A stretch of 64,000 nucleotides of DNA from Rubinisphaera margarita (GCF_022267515.1 NZ_JAKFGB010000021.1:62001-126000), one strand, 5' to 3'. Positions 15,348-24,911 are shown, numbered from the stretch's first letter. Program-made: numbers and translations. Notes: a model not told the origin generated them from the letters alone.

Positions 15348-17854
15348 AACGGTACGCAATCGGAATCGCACAACTGTTCGCGCTGGGGATCGCTCTGTTG
15401 AGCCATGCAATGGAGCCGGCGGTGGCGGAAGGAACAAAGACTCCGTCCCCTGAAGAACTCAAGTTCTTCGAATCCCGGATTCGCCCCGTTCTCGTGAAAC
15501 ATTGCTACGACTGCCATTCTCTGGAAACGGAGACCGCTGAAGGGGGGCTGCGTGTCGACGATCGGGCGGCGATTCGCGCGGGAGGAGGACGAGGCCCCGC
15601 AGTGATTCCGAACCGTCCGGATGCCAGCGTGCTGCTGACGGCCATGTCGCATGCCGATTCGGATCTGAAGATGCCGCCTCGCGAAGACCGACTTTCCGAC
15701 GACGTTCTGCATGACTTTCGAACATGGATCACCATGGGGGCTCCCGACCCGCGTGAGCCTGAAAGCGAAAGCAGCCCTCCTGCGGAACTGGTGTGGTCGA
15801 AGGCGGCGCGTCACTGGTCTTATCAACCGCTGATACGAGCCAACGTTCCCGATGTGGAAGATGCCGACTGGCCGCGGGATCCGATCGATCATTTCATCGG
15901 ACGGGCTCAACTCGAACAGGACCTGACGCCTTCCCCCGATGCCGAGCCCGGTCAATTTCTCCGTCGACTGACGTTCGACCTCATCGGTTTGCCTCCGTCG
16001 CCTGAGGATCTGGAACGCTTCCAGGAAGACTGGCACACCCGGGGAGCCGATGTCGCGATTGAACGTGAGGTTGATCGACTTCTCGCTTCTCCCCGATTTG
16101 GTGAACACTGGGGGCGCCACTGGCTGGACGTCGCCCGCTTTGGAGAATCGAGTGGGAAAGAAGCGAATATCTCATTTCCGTTCGCGTGGCGCTACCGCGA
16201 CTACGTGATCGACAGTGTCAATGATGATCTTCCTGTGGACCGCTTCCTGATCGAACAAATCGCGGGCGACCTGTTGCCGTATGAAACGGAGAAAGAGCGA
16301 GCACGGCTACTGGTCGCCACTGGCTTTCTGGCGGTGGGTACCAAGAACCTCTCTGAACGCAATGAGAAACAATTCCAGGCGGATCTGGTCGACGAGCAGA
16401 TTGACAGTCTGACGCGGGCCGTGATGGCCAGTTCGGTGGCCTGTGCCCGATGTCATGATCACAAGTTCGACCCGTTCGCCATGAAGGACTACTACGCACT
16501 GGCGGGGATCTTCTCGAGTACGGAGACTTACTTCGGCACGCATGTCTCGCCGGCCAGTCAGCAGGGAGGCGACCTGATTCGGCTTCCACGGGTCGAGGAC
16601 GAGGTCATCCTGCATCCCTCGGTGCCGGAGAAGAAAGCGAAGCAACTCCAGCAGCAGCTGGTCGAACTCCAGGCTGAAAAGGCGGAGATGGATGCCGCCA
16701 TGCGAGCGGCGTTCTCCGGCAGGAAACCGGAGAAGACATTCACGCTTCAACAGGCGCTCGGAAACATCTGGCGGACCGGCGCCGTGAAAGGTCAGCTCGC
16801 AAAGATCGACGACCAGGGGCAAGCCATTCCCGTTGCCATGGGGGCGCTGGACCGCGACATCATTATCGATGCCCCGCTGCTGGCACGTGGTGAAATCGAT
16901 CGTCCTGGTGAACCAGTGCCTCGGGGGTTTCCACGCGTGATTGCGATCGAGAACTCTCCTGAGATTCCTGAGAACACGAGCGGTCGGATGCAACTGGCCA
17001 AGTGGCTCACCGACCCCTCTCAGCCGCTCACAACGCGTGTATTCGTAAACCGGGTCTGGCATCACATTTTCGGGACTGGGATTGTCAGGACGGTCGACGA
17101 TTTCGGTACGACGGGCGAGGCTCCCTCTCATCCCGAACTGCTCGATCTTCTCGCACTCGACTTCATGGACGACGGCTGGTCGTTGAAGCGACTGGTGCGT
17201 CGGCTCGTACTGACCCGCACCTATCGGCAGTCGTCTCATTTTCGGGAAACGAACTTTCTCAAGGATCCCGATAATCGACGGCTCTGGCGAATTGCCAAAC
17301 GTCGCCTCCCGGCTGAAGCGATTCGCGATGCCATGCTCGTTGCCTCAGGCGAGCTTGAGACGAGCCGACCTCAGGGATCGCTCGTGGGCACGACGATTCT
17401 GGATCGGCCCATTTCTCTGATCGGTCTGGATAAGCGGCTGCCGAAAGATCTGGATGGTTCCGTCCATCGCTCGGTTTACTTGCCGGTGATCCGGGATCGA
17501 CTGCCCGATGTGCTTGATCTGTTCGACTTCGCCGAACCGAGCCTTGTGACCGGGCAACGGGAGACGACCAATGTTCCGCTGCAGGCTCTGTATTTGATGA
17601 ACAGCGATTTTGTAACCGAGCGTTCTCGGGCATTTGCCGCTCGGTTGTCGAAGCAATCGGATTCGCCGAAGGAGATTGTCCGTCAAGCGTTCCTGCTGTG
17701 CTTCAGCCGGGAACCGGATCAGGAGGAACTCGAACGGGCTCTGGTCTATTTATCACCTCGATCTCAAGGCAGCCTCCGGCCGGAAGACGATCGGCTTCTG
17801 GAAACGTTCTGCCAGGCGCTGTTCTCGACCGCCGAGTTTCGCAATATCGACTGA
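15344..17854 (+). CDS. PSD1-family cytochrome c protein (DUF1549/DUF1553)
   Basis: 836 residues. Signal peptide (MKRYAIGIAQLFALGIALLSHAMEPAVA), N-terminal planctomycete cytochrome module with C54-Y-D-C-H58, then DUF1549 (~180-390: DHFIGRAQLE; LIGLPPSPEDLERF; FGEHWGRHWLDVARFGES) holding a second C367-A-R-C-H371 followed by DHKFDP, and DUF1553 (~545-810: TDPSQPLTTRVFVNRVWHHIFGTGIV; DDFGTTGEAPSHPELLD). The family is extracytoplasmic, with two probable c-type hemes, nearly always coupled to a DUF1501 gene; it is thought to serve oxidative breakdown of complex substrates, but the reaction is not established. Here it overlaps the membrane-regulator gene by 4 nt and precedes DUF1501 by 16 nt. Confidence 0.94.
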   Translation: MKRYAIGIAQLFALGIALLSHAMEPAVAEGTKTPSPEELKFFESRIRPVLVKHCYDCHSLETETAEGGLRVDDRAAIRAGGGRGPAVIPNRPDASVLLTAMSHADSDLKMPPREDRLSDDVLHDFRTWITMGAPDPREPESESSPPAELVWSKAARHWSYQPLIRANVPDVEDADWPRDPIDHFIGRAQLEQDLTPSPDAEPGQFLRRLTFDLIGLPPSPEDLERFQEDWHTRGADVAIEREVDRLLASPRFGEHWGRHWLDVARFGESSGKEANISFPFAWRYRDYVIDSVNDDLPVDRFLIEQIAGDLLPYETEKERARLLVATGFLAVGTKNLSERNEKQFQADLVDEQIDSLTRAVMASSVACARCHDHKFDPFAMKDYYALAGIFSSTETYFGTHVSPASQQGGDLIRLPRVEDEVILHPSVPEKKAKQLQQQLVELQAEKAEMDAAMRAAFSGRKPEKTFTLQQALGNIWRTGAVKGQLAKIDDQGQAIPVAMGALDRDIIIDAPLLARGEIDRPGEPVPRGFPRVIAIENSPEIPENTSGRMQLAKWLTDPSQPLTTRVFVNRVWHHIFGTGIVRTVDDFGTTGEAPSHPELLDLLALDFMDDGWSLKRLVRRLVLTRTYRQSSHFRETNFLKDPDNRRLWRIAKRRLPAEAIRDAMLVASGELETSRPQGSLVGTTILDRPISLIGLDKRLPKDLDGSVHRSVYLPVIRDRLPDVLDLFDFAEPSLVTGQRETTNVPLQALYLMNSDFVTERSRAFAARLSKQSDSPKEIVRQAFLLCFSREPDQEELERALVYLSPRSQGSLRPEDDRLLETFCQALFSTAEFRNID

Positions 17855-17870
17855 ATACCGAGGAGAGATC

Positions 17871-19325
17871 ATGAATAATGAATTCTGGAGGATGAACAGC
17901 CCCGGGGGCTCCCGGCGGTCGGCCTTAAAATCACTGGCCTCGGGATTCGGCTACCTCGCATTTGCCAGTCTCGCTCACCAGCAGGCCGCACGCGCCGTAG
18001 CCTCCTCTTCGGCAGATGGACTTACTCCGAAGCCAGCTCATTTCCCGGCCCGGGCCAAACGCGTGATCTTTCTCTGCATGAATGGCGGCCCGTCTCACAT
18101 TGACTTGTTCGACGATAAACCGAAGCTGCAATCGATGTCCGGGCAGAAGACGGCCGAGAGCGCGTTGAAGGGAAGCGCCGGACTGATGGAGTCGCCATTC
18201 CAGTTTGCTCAACACGGCGAGTCCGGCCAGTGGGTTTCAGAACTGATGCCGCATCTGGCGACGATGACGGACGAGTTGTGCTTTATCAAAAGCATGCAGA
18301 CCGATCTGCCGAATCATTCCCAGGCATTCTTGCAGATGCATACCGGCAGCTTTCAGTTTACCCGTCCATCATTGGGCGCCTGGTCCTTGTACGGATTGGG
18401 GTCCGAGAACGAGAATCTGCCCGGTTTCGTCACGCTCAATCCTCCGTCCGACAATGGCGGATCGCAGAATTACGGCAGCGCGTTTCTGCCAGCAGTTTGT
18501 CAGGCCACTCGCATCGGCACGAATCAGATCCCCGGATTTTACGCGGCTCTGCTGGGAGTCGATTCTGAACCAGGCCCTCCGCTGAAGAACATCGGAAACC
18601 AACAGCTTACGTCACGGCAACAGCGGAGGCAGTTGGATCTGATCCGGGATCTCAATGAACACAAACTCGCGAGAGATCAGTACAACCCGGAGATCGAAGG
18701 AGCGATTGAGTCCTTCGAACTCGCTTTCCGCATGCAGGGCGAAATTCCGGAGGTTCTCGATCTTTCCGCCGAGTCCGAAGAGACGCTGAAGCAGTACGGC
18801 ATCGGTTCGGGATTGCCGACTGATTCCTTTGGACGTCAGTGCCTGCTGGCTCGAAGAATGGTCGAGGCGGGAGTGCGATTCGTGGAGATCACTGCACCAG
18901 CGAAATGGGACCATCACTTCCGGCTCAAGCCGGCTTTGCAGGAGAGTTGCCTGGCGACAGATCAGCCGGCGGCCGCTCTTCTCAAAGATCTGAAAGCTCG
19001 CGGCCTGCTCGATGATACGCTGGTGATCTGGGCAGGCGAATTTGGTCGCACTCCTTACGCTCAAAGCGGAACCGGCCGGGATCACAACAACAAAGGCTAC
19101 ACTCTATGGATGGCAGGCGGCGGTGTGAAACGCGGGTTGAGCTTCGGAGCGACCGACGAACTCGGCTATGAAGCCGTCGAGAACCCGGTTCACATTCACG
19201 ACTGGCACGCCACGATCCTCCATCTGCTCGGATTCGACCATACCCGTCTGACATTCAACTACGCCGGGCGAGACTATCGTCTGACGGACGTTTACGGAAA
19301 ACCCGTGCACGAGATCATGGCATAA
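17871..19325 (+). CDS. DUF1501 Tat-exported protein, PSD1 partner
   Basis: 484 residues from ATG 17871 (GAGGAG 5 nt upstream). Tat signal with SRRSALKSLA near 14-23. DUF1501 belongs to the alkaline-phosphatase/sulfatase superfamily: KRVIFLCMNGGPSHIDLFDDKP carries the N-terminal Asp/His ligands, and VIWAGEFGRTPYAQ plus GRDHNNKGYTLWMAGGGVKRG form the C-terminal metal-binding blocks. The family has no formylglycine Cys, and the enzymatic role is not established. Last gene of the ECF operon; convergent with the metallophosphoesterase gene, whose stop lies 25 nt away. Confidence 0.94.
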   Translation: MNNEFWRMNSPGGSRRSALKSLASGFGYLAFASLAHQQAARAVASSSADGLTPKPAHFPARAKRVIFLCMNGGPSHIDLFDDKPKLQSMSGQKTAESALKGSAGLMESPFQFAQHGESGQWVSELMPHLATMTDELCFIKSMQTDLPNHSQAFLQMHTGSFQFTRPSLGAWSLYGLGSENENLPGFVTLNPPSDNGGSQNYGSAFLPAVCQATRIGTNQIPGFYAALLGVDSEPGPPLKNIGNQQLTSRQQRRQLDLIRDLNEHKLARDQYNPEIEGAIESFELAFRMQGEIPEVLDLSAESEETLKQYGIGSGLPTDSFGRQCLLARRMVEAGVRFVEITAPAKWDHHFRLKPALQESCLATDQPAAALLKDLKARGLLDDTLVIWAGEFGRTPYAQSGTGRDHNNKGYTLWMAGGGVKRGLSFGATDELGYEAVENPVHIHDWHATILHLLGFDHTRLTFNYAGRDYRLTDVYGKPVHEIMA

Positions 19326-19350
19326 TGCTTCGTCGGAGTTCACGACCGTC

Positions 19351-20244
19351 TCAGGAGTCCCACTGGTAATCCTGCTGCTCGCGAAAGCCAGTGACGCGGA
19401 TCGAGCCGTCCGCAAAGACATCCAGCATGGAGTATCCGTTGTTCTCTGGTCCGGACCCTTCGACCATCGCACGATGCACGCAGTAGTGGATGCCGTTGAT
19501 ATCCTTGAGGTCGTTCTTATGACTGTGTCCCTGGAAGACAGCCAGGACCTTCCCGGACTCTTCGAAGACCTGCCGCACTTCTGAGGCGTTCTTCACTCCA
19601 TAACTGTTGCTCACGTCGAGTCGCTGATGGACGAACACAATGGTGTTTTTACCGGACTCTTTCAGATCCGCAGCAACCCATTCGAGCTGTTCCTTCGAAA
19701 CATTCGGGTCGGTCCACTGGAAGTTCTTCCGTCCGTAAGAGGTGCCGTCGCTGCGGAAACAGGCATCGAGCACGACAAAATGGAATCCTCCTGCATCGAA
19801 CGAATAGTACGAGTGCTTTTGACCGACCTCTCCGAGGAACTCGTCTTTGGTGAGCGTGTCCACACAATGATTGCCGAGGACGTAATGTTTCTGACCGGGC
19901 AGCGCGGCGAACTCTTTGTTGATCCGTCTGAGGTATTTCTTTTCGACTTCGACGGAATCGGCCGCGTCAATAAAATCGCCCAGCTCGACGACGTGAGCTG
20001 GCTGATCCTGTTGAAACTGCCGGCCGGCATCTTCCAGCTTATCGAGCGTCTCGCGGTAGTGCCGCGAACCTCCGGGGTTCTTGTCGGCATAATGCAGGTC
20101 GGTCACGAGTCCGATTCTGACGCTGGGACTCTGGTTCTCCGCAAACAGAGTTCCCGTTTTCAAGGTCGCGGCTGTCAGCAACAGCGAACCATTTCTGAGG
20201 AATGCTCTTCGTCCGAGGTCGGCGGGCACTTTGTATCCTGACAT
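19351..20244 (-). CDS. Tat-exported calcineurin-like metallophosphoesterase
   Basis: 297 residues from ATG 20244, with AAGGAA 7-8 nt upstream. Twin-arginine signal (GRRAFLRNG, residues ~11-19). The five metallophosphoesterase blocks are visible: D-L-H (TDLHYAD), G-D (VELGDFID), G-N-H (YVLGNHC), H (VFVHQRLD) and G-H-S-H (FQGHSHKND), so the di-metal site looks complete. Likely a periplasmic phosphoesterase for scavenging; the substrate cannot be read from the sequence. Stands alone on the minus strand, 146 nt downstream of the BNR-repeat gene. Confidence 0.92.
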   Translation of the reverse strand: MSGYKVPADLGRRAFLRNGSLLLTAATLKTGTLFAENQSPSVRIGLVTDLHYADKNPGGSRHYRETLDKLEDAGRQFQQDQPAHVVELGDFIDAADSVEVEKKYLRRINKEFAALPGQKHYVLGNHCVDTLTKDEFLGEVGQKHSYYSFDAGGFHFVVLDACFRSDGTSYGRKNFQWTDPNVSKEQLEWVAADLKESGKNTIVFVHQRLDVSNSYGVKNASEVRQVFEESGKVLAVFQGHSHKNDLKDINGIHYCVHRAMVEGSGPENNGYSMLDVFADGSIRVTGFREQQDYQWDS

Positions 20245-20390
20245 CTCATGTTTCCTTGTTGTATGCCATTTGAAAGCGAATCGTACTCTCGAGTGGAGCG
20301 GTCTATCGGATGTCCGCCTTTTCGGCTGAAACGCTGGATTGGATGCGAACGGAGCGGTTACATCTTCAAGCATCGCTCCAGTGAAATGCT

Positions 20391-22055
20391 CTATCTGTCT
20401 GCTGAATCTTCCACGGGGCGAGTTGATGAAGGCTCGGACGGAGGGGTGGGGACTGCGGAAACCATAACCGAGGTGTCAGGAGCCTCTCCGGAGTAAAAGC
20501 TAACGTAGTGGGTGTCGTCGATCACGGTGGCGTTCGCATTGCCCGAATCCCACGCGATCGGGCTCGCTGTGGCAATCACTTCGGAGTCGGGCCAGCTCAA
20601 TGGATTGTTGAAGATGTTTTCGGGATCGACGACACGGCGGCGAAGAAGACCCCGGCCGCGTTCGTAGTAGTAGTTACTCAGCAATCCGGTGTCGGGATCG
20701 AGAATCAAGCTGGGCGTGGAGGCGGAGATATCGGCGATATTAGTTCGGTGTCTCGTCCAGCTTTCGCCGAAATCTTCTGAGATCATCTGGAACTGCGATT
20801 CTCCGCCGCTTTCAGTTCGTCCCACTGCCAGGATCCAGCCATTGCCGAGGTAGACCGCAGAGGGTTCGGTCGGCCAGTCGGTTCTGGTCAGCCCGGATTC
20901 AATCGGCTTTTGTGTCCATGTCTTGCCATCATCGCTGCTGGTCATCAGGCCCCACGAGTGAACGGGCTCTGCACTGTAATTCCCGGCGAACCACAGAGCC
21001 ATGAGGCCAACTTCCGGGACTGCGAAGATGTCGGTAATCTGCATGGGCCGCACGTCAAGTTCGGGCGTCGCCACTCGCGTGAATGTCACCCCATCGGTGG
21101 TGCGGTAAAGGTCGTGGTTCCAGTCCGTTCCAATTCGGCGGACCCAGAGAAGCATCGCTCCGGTCGAATCGAGCCCTTTGCCGACAGTCACTTCACCATA
21201 ACCCGGCGTGTCGGCGACAACGGTTTCCGCCGTCCATGTCTTTCCGCCATCGGTGGAAGTCCGGGCATACACGGCACGGACATCTTCCGTGATCGAGTGG
21301 GCGGTGCCTCGGCTGTATACGCAGACCAGCTTCTCCCCGATCGCCTGAATCATTGGCCATGAGTTGTAGCCGCTGACGTCCTGTACAACCTGCGGCTCTT
21401 CCAGAGCATCCAGCGGCGTGATCTTCACCATCGCCAGGCCAGTCGGGCGTGTGAACGTGTCGCCAGGGAGACCTGGCTCTCGCTGAATACGTACCGTCAG
21501 AGGGGCATCGGGAACGACTTCGTAGTAGGACTCCAGAACGATGGTCCGTGTGTGGAGCGGCCCGGCTGGAAGCGCGGTTCGCACCGGCTTTCCCAACGCA
21601 TATCGGGCAGTAAATGGGGCATCCTCGACCATCTGCGATAAGTGAACTCTGTAGAGATCTGTAAATTCGGGACTCGTCTGTGCGTCCGTCGATGTTACGA
21701 CAATCTCAACCTTGACCGCCGAACATTCTCTCGGGATACCACTTACGAGACCAGCCACAGACTGCCCGGGAGTGCCGCCGGAAAGGGACCAGACCGGTAT
21801 GTGCGTGGAGACGCTCGACATGAGCACCAGCGACGGTTTACCGGTCGCGATCGACATGTCGTTGGCCGTCAGGCAGATCGGAGATCGTTCGCCGGGCGGA
21901 CCTGGCGATTCAGTTCGATGCGCGTTATCTCGTGACGTTGTAGAGGCGTGGCCAGCTGCCGACCTGTCGGAATCATCCGCCCCGGAACTCATTAATGTGC
22001 TGCAAGCAATCAGAGCAATCACGAAACAGGCATCACGAATTGTTCGTATCATCAT
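20391..22055 (-). CDS. Secreted sialidase-like BNR/Asp-box protein
   Basis: 554 residues from ATG 22055 (or 22052); GGGGAG directly precedes the pair, so the second ATG may be the one used. Signal sequence TIRDACFVIALIACSTLMSSGA. The first ~230 residues are a beta-rich region I do not recognise. The C-terminal ~320 residues form a propeller with at least three Asp boxes (STDGGKTWTAE, SSDDGKTWTQK, SEDFGESWTRH). The protein may be an exo-sialidase or only a propeller-type glycan-binding protein; the Arg triad cannot be confirmed by eye. Divergent from the ADP-ribosylglycohydrolase gene. Confidence 0.82.
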   Translation of the reverse strand: MMIRTIRDACFVIALIACSTLMSSGADDSDRSAAGHASTTSRDNAHRTESPGPPGERSPICLTANDMSIATGKPSLVLMSSVSTHIPVWSLSGGTPGQSVAGLVSGIPRECSAVKVEIVVTSTDAQTSPEFTDLYRVHLSQMVEDAPFTARYALGKPVRTALPAGPLHTRTIVLESYYEVVPDAPLTVRIQREPGLPGDTFTRPTGLAMVKITPLDALEEPQVVQDVSGYNSWPMIQAIGEKLVCVYSRGTAHSITEDVRAVYARTSTDGGKTWTAETVVADTPGYGEVTVGKGLDSTGAMLLWVRRIGTDWNHDLYRTTDGVTFTRVATPELDVRPMQITDIFAVPEVGLMALWFAGNYSAEPVHSWGLMTSSDDGKTWTQKPIESGLTRTDWPTEPSAVYLGNGWILAVGRTESGGESQFQMISEDFGESWTRHRTNIADISASTPSLILDPDTGLLSNYYYERGRGLLRRRVVDPENIFNNPLSWPDSEVIATASPIAWDSGNANATVIDDTHYVSFYSGEAPDTSVMVSAVPTPPSEPSSTRPVEDSADR

Positions 22056-22238
22056 TCTCCCCGGGTTGTTTCTGGATTCGTGATTCCGCGATGCGTCTGC
22101 GGACTCAATCTGTGTTGTGATTCTTTTACGGGCATAAGCAGTCATTGGAGATCTGAGCTCACCCCGGTATTGTCTGGAGATCGTACTTTGAAAAATCGGA
22201 ACAGGTATTCTAAGCAGGATCATTGCTCTTAGATTCTG

Positions 22239-22274
22239 TCAGAATGGCCACCGGGTTCAAGCCCGGTCAGAATG
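22239..22274. repeat. 9-bp direct repeat bracketing a GC hairpin
   Basis: GTCAGAATG occurs at 22239-22247 and again at 22266-22274. Between them ACCGGG and CCCGGT pair around a 6-nt loop (TTCAAG) at about 22250-22267. It lies in the divergent region upstream of the ADP-ribosylglycohydrolase gene. There is no T tract, so a terminator is not indicated; an operator or leader structure is possible. Confidence 0.45.
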
Positions 22275-22332
22275 CGTGGGGGTGATCGTTCAGTCGTCTT
22301 CGTATCCAGGCTCGCGTTGGAAGAATTGTGAC

Positions 22333-23277
22333 ATGGGTGAAAACAGAAAAGACCGCCAGCGCGGCTGTCTGATCGGTCTGGCAGTTGGGGATGCGCTGGG
22401 AGCTGCCGTCGAATTCAAGCCGCCCGGAACTTTTCCTGCGGTGACGGGGTATCGGGCCGGCGGTCCGCATGGTCTTGATCCGGGGGAATGGACCGATGAT
22501 ACGAGTATGGCCCTGGCGCTGGCGGACAGTATCACCGCGTCGGGGTGGGATTTGGACGATCAGGCTCGGAGATACGTTTCCTGGTGGAGAAACGGCGTCT
22601 ATTCCGTGAACGGGAAATGCTTCGACATCGGAATCACAACGCGAGCCGCCCTTGCCCGCTTCGAACGACACGGAGCAGGGCGATCTTCCGGTGATCCTGC
22701 AAGCAGCGCCAGTGGCAACGGTTCGATCATGCGACTCGCACCTGTGCCGATTCGATATGCGGAGCTGTTCCCGGCAACTATCGAAGAGTTGATCCGGCTC
22801 GCAGCAGATTCCAGCTTACCCACCCACGCGAGTCCGCAGTGCCAGTCCGCATGTCGATACATGGCTCTCATTCTGGCGGGATTGATTCATGGACTCGACC
22901 GCGAGGAGGTCCTTTCACCGAACTGGGAGCCGTTGGCCCGCTTACGGGTGATGAGTCCCCTGCATCCCGAGATTGATGCGGTCGCCTCGGGAAGCTTTCG
23001 GGGACTCCGACCGCCAGCCATTCAGGGAAGCGGTTATGTCGTGAAGAGCCTTGAAGCCGCCCTCTGGGCATTTCACGATGCGAGCAGCTTTGAGGAAGCA
23101 GTTCTCAGGGCCGTCAACCTCGGAGACGATGCTGACACAACAGGAGCTGTCTGCGGTCAGATCGCCGGAGCCTGCTGGGGGGAGACCGGCATTGCATTGC
23201 AGTTGCGCGATGGACTCAAGAAGCGAGAAATGATCGAACAGGCCCTCTCCGGGTTGCTGTCACTTTATGCTGAGTGA
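22333..23277 (+). CDS. ADP-ribosylglycohydrolase family protein (DraG-like)
   Basis: 314 residues from ATG 22333 (GGAAG 9 nt upstream); an in-frame start at 22276 gives a poor N-terminus. All-helical ADP-ribosylglycohydrolase fold with the di-magnesium site: GLAVGDALGAAVEF at the N-terminus, WTDDTSMALAL near 54 and NLGDDADTTGAVCGQIAGA near the C-terminus, all characteristic Asp/Thr ligands. Cytoplasmic (no signal). Likely removes ADP-ribose from a protein, nucleic acid or small molecule; the partner transferase is not in the window. No DraT-like or toxin gene adjoins it, so nitrogenase regulation is not indicated. Confidence 0.92.
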   Translation: MGENRKDRQRGCLIGLAVGDALGAAVEFKPPGTFPAVTGYRAGGPHGLDPGEWTDDTSMALALADSITASGWDLDDQARRYVSWWRNGVYSVNGKCFDIGITTRAALARFERHGAGRSSGDPASSASGNGSIMRLAPVPIRYAELFPATIEELIRLAADSSLPTHASPQCQSACRYMALILAGLIHGLDREEVLSPNWEPLARLRVMSPLHPEIDAVASGSFRGLRPPAIQGSGYVVKSLEAALWAFHDASSFEEAVLRAVNLGDDADTTGAVCGQIAGACWGETGIALQLRDGLKKREMIEQALSGLLSLYAE

Positions 23278-23405
23278 ACAAGTCGTTTTAAGCTTGCCGA
23301 CCGTTGTTCCAGCATGCGGCAGACGACCAGGCTGCTCGCTACGACGATGAGTTTCTATCTCGGCCCTCAGCACACGTTCTTCCGAAGGCCGAATTCCAGG
23401 CAGAC

Positions 23406-23511
23406 TTAGCGCAGTTTACTCTCTGGTGTAACCGTTCGGTCCGCGAAAGATGCAGCGTTTCAGGCGATTCAACGCTCATTCGCGGACATATGGTAGAGAG
23501 ATCCACTCTAA
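23406..23511 (+). repeat. 106-bp structured repeat, copy A1
   Basis: First of three same-orientation copies (others at 24806 and 34894); I count 8 differences from A2. A long stem is visible: GTCCGCGAA (23439-23447) pairs with TTCGCGGAC (23479-23487), and inside it AGCGTT pairs with AACGCT. The ends are TTAGCGC and CACTCTAA (variant of TTAGAGC/GCTCTAA). Its right end supplies the TAG stop codon of the PQQ-like gene. No reading frame; resembles a MITE-like or REP-like element. Confidence 0.85.
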
Positions 23512-24788
23512 TTGCGATCGGTATCTTCAGGAGCAGGCTTCCGCCATTGGAAGACGCTCACGGCGTTCAGTTCTCTAACGATCACGTCTGGACCACTTAC
23601 TGCGACGTGGGCCCACGTTTCTTCGTCGCTCACTTTTCGCTCATCGAGAAGCTCGAACTTCTCGCGACTGGCTCGAATCAGCAGGAGAATTCCCCGCTCG
23701 TCCAAAGCGAGGATGAGGTCCTTCTTGGCAACCATGCTGCAGTACTTGCCGAACGGTTCGGAGGTCCATGTCCGTTCGCCGGTGCGAAGATCAATGCAGG
23801 TAAAGCGCCGATTCTGCAGGTGCAGGTAAGCGTGGTTGTCGATGACAACGGGCGTGGACATGTATGCCTGCGCGTTGTTACTCCATTTTTCTGTCGCATT
23901 GAATCGCTCGTCCGTCCGGGAGATTTCGTAATACCAGGCTTTGTTCCGATAGGAACTCGTGAAGACTCCATTCTCGAAAGGGATGGGAGTGAGGATGTTC
24001 ATCCCCCGGAAGTTTGGGACGTCCTGTTCCCAGAGAACTTCTCCGCTGTCTGGATCGACGCCTGCCAGTCTTAGTCGTGTCTGGACAAGGAGCTGGCGTT
24101 TCCCCGAGAGCGTCGCAATTGTTGGCGACGAGAAGGCGCTTCCCATCATGCCTCCGTCATCCTTCAGCACCCGCCAGACGATCTCACCGGTCTCTTTGTC
24201 GAGTTTGATGAGGGAGGCCCCGGCCTGAACGTACAGAAAGTTGCCATCGAGAAGGGGGGAGCTGGCGAATCCGAATGACGGGACCGGTGTCCCCAGTTCT
24301 TTCACGAAGTCGACCCGCCATTGTTCTTCGCCGGTCTCGGCGTCGAGTGAGACGAGAACGTCTCGCATGCCGGCTACATACAGGCTCGAACCATCGTACA
24401 CGGGAGTGGCGCGAATCCAGCTTCCATTCGAGGCGGCAAAGAAAGGGACCGACATCGAGCCAGGCCATTCGGCTCTCCACAGCTCCGCTCCGGTGTTTCG
24501 ATCGAGGGCGAGAACAACTTCGGTTTCTTTGTTCTCTGTTCCCGTCACAAAGACCGCCCGATCGGACAGGACGGGGCCGGAATAGCTGGGCGGAAGTTCG
24601 ACCCGCCAGCTTCTTTCCAGGGAGTCTTCATTCAGAGAGCGAGGCCATGCCGGTCCGATAACGACTCCAGTTCGTTCCGGTCCCCGCCACTGGTTCCACG
24701 CAGGGAGTTCATCCTGGCTGAACGCGATCGACTGAGAAAGCAGAATGAACAGAGTCGCGAATGAGGCACGGAAGAAGTCTTGAACCAT
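23508..24788 (-). CDS. Exported PQQ-like beta-propeller protein
   Basis: 426 residues. Signal peptide (FRASFATLFILLSQSIAFSQ) then a WNQWRGPERTGV opening and repeated PQQ-type blades: VLALDRNTGAELWRAEWPG, LVSLDAETGEEQWRVDF, LIKLDKETGEIVWRVL, LAGVDPDSGEVLWEQDVP, FTCIDLRTGERTWTSEP. Such planctomycete proteins are outer-compartment propellers; true PQQ binding is unproven for most. GGGGAAGG precedes the start by 6 nt. Oddity: the gene is bracketed by two direct copies of the 106-bp repeat, 1,400 bp apart, and its stop codon TAG (23508-23510) lies inside the downstream copy, so the C-terminus may have been reset by the insertion. Confidence 0.9.
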   Translation of the reverse strand: MVQDFFRASFATLFILLSQSIAFSQDELPAWNQWRGPERTGVVIGPAWPRSLNEDSLERSWRVELPPSYSGPVLSDRAVFVTGTENKETEVVLALDRNTGAELWRAEWPGSMSVPFFAASNGSWIRATPVYDGSSLYVAGMRDVLVSLDAETGEEQWRVDFVKELGTPVPSFGFASSPLLDGNFLYVQAGASLIKLDKETGEIVWRVLKDDGGMMGSAFSSPTIATLSGKRQLLVQTRLRLAGVDPDSGEVLWEQDVPNFRGMNILTPIPFENGVFTSSYRNKAWYYEISRTDERFNATEKWSNNAQAYMSTPVVIDNHAYLHLQNRRFTCIDLRTGERTWTSEPFGKYCSMVAKKDLILALDERGILLLIRASREKFELLDERKVSDEETWAHVAVSGPDVIVRELNAVSVFQWRKPAPEDTDRN

Positions 24789-24805
24789 CGTTGACCTTCC
24801 CCTGA

Positions 24806-24911
24806 TTAGAGCAGTTTACTTTTTGGTGTAACCGTTCGGTCCGCGAAAGATGCAGCGTTTCAGGCGATTCGACGCTCATTCGCGGACATACGGTAGAGCG
24901 ATCCGCTTTAA
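24806..24911 (+). repeat. 106-bp structured repeat, copy A2
   Basis: Second copy, with intact TTAGAGC left end and GCTTTAA right end. Relative to A1, the inner stem reads AGCGTT against GACGCT, where the change keeps pairing as a G-U wobble; the terminal hairpin reads TAGAGCG-ATC-CGCTTTA, also wobble-paired. It lies 17 nt upstream of the PQQ-like start codon, so on the minus strand it forms most of that gene's leader or promoter region. Confidence 0.85.

Noticed and set aside
22225..22275. tRNA-like T-arm (GGGTTCAAGCCC)
   Set aside because: Pairing needs a 6-nt loop, and no acceptor, D or anticodon arm surrounds it.
23304..24074. 256-codon plus-strand frame across repeat A1 and the PQQ-like gene
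   Set aside because: No domain, runs through a non-coding repeat, and opposes a protein with clear propeller repeats.
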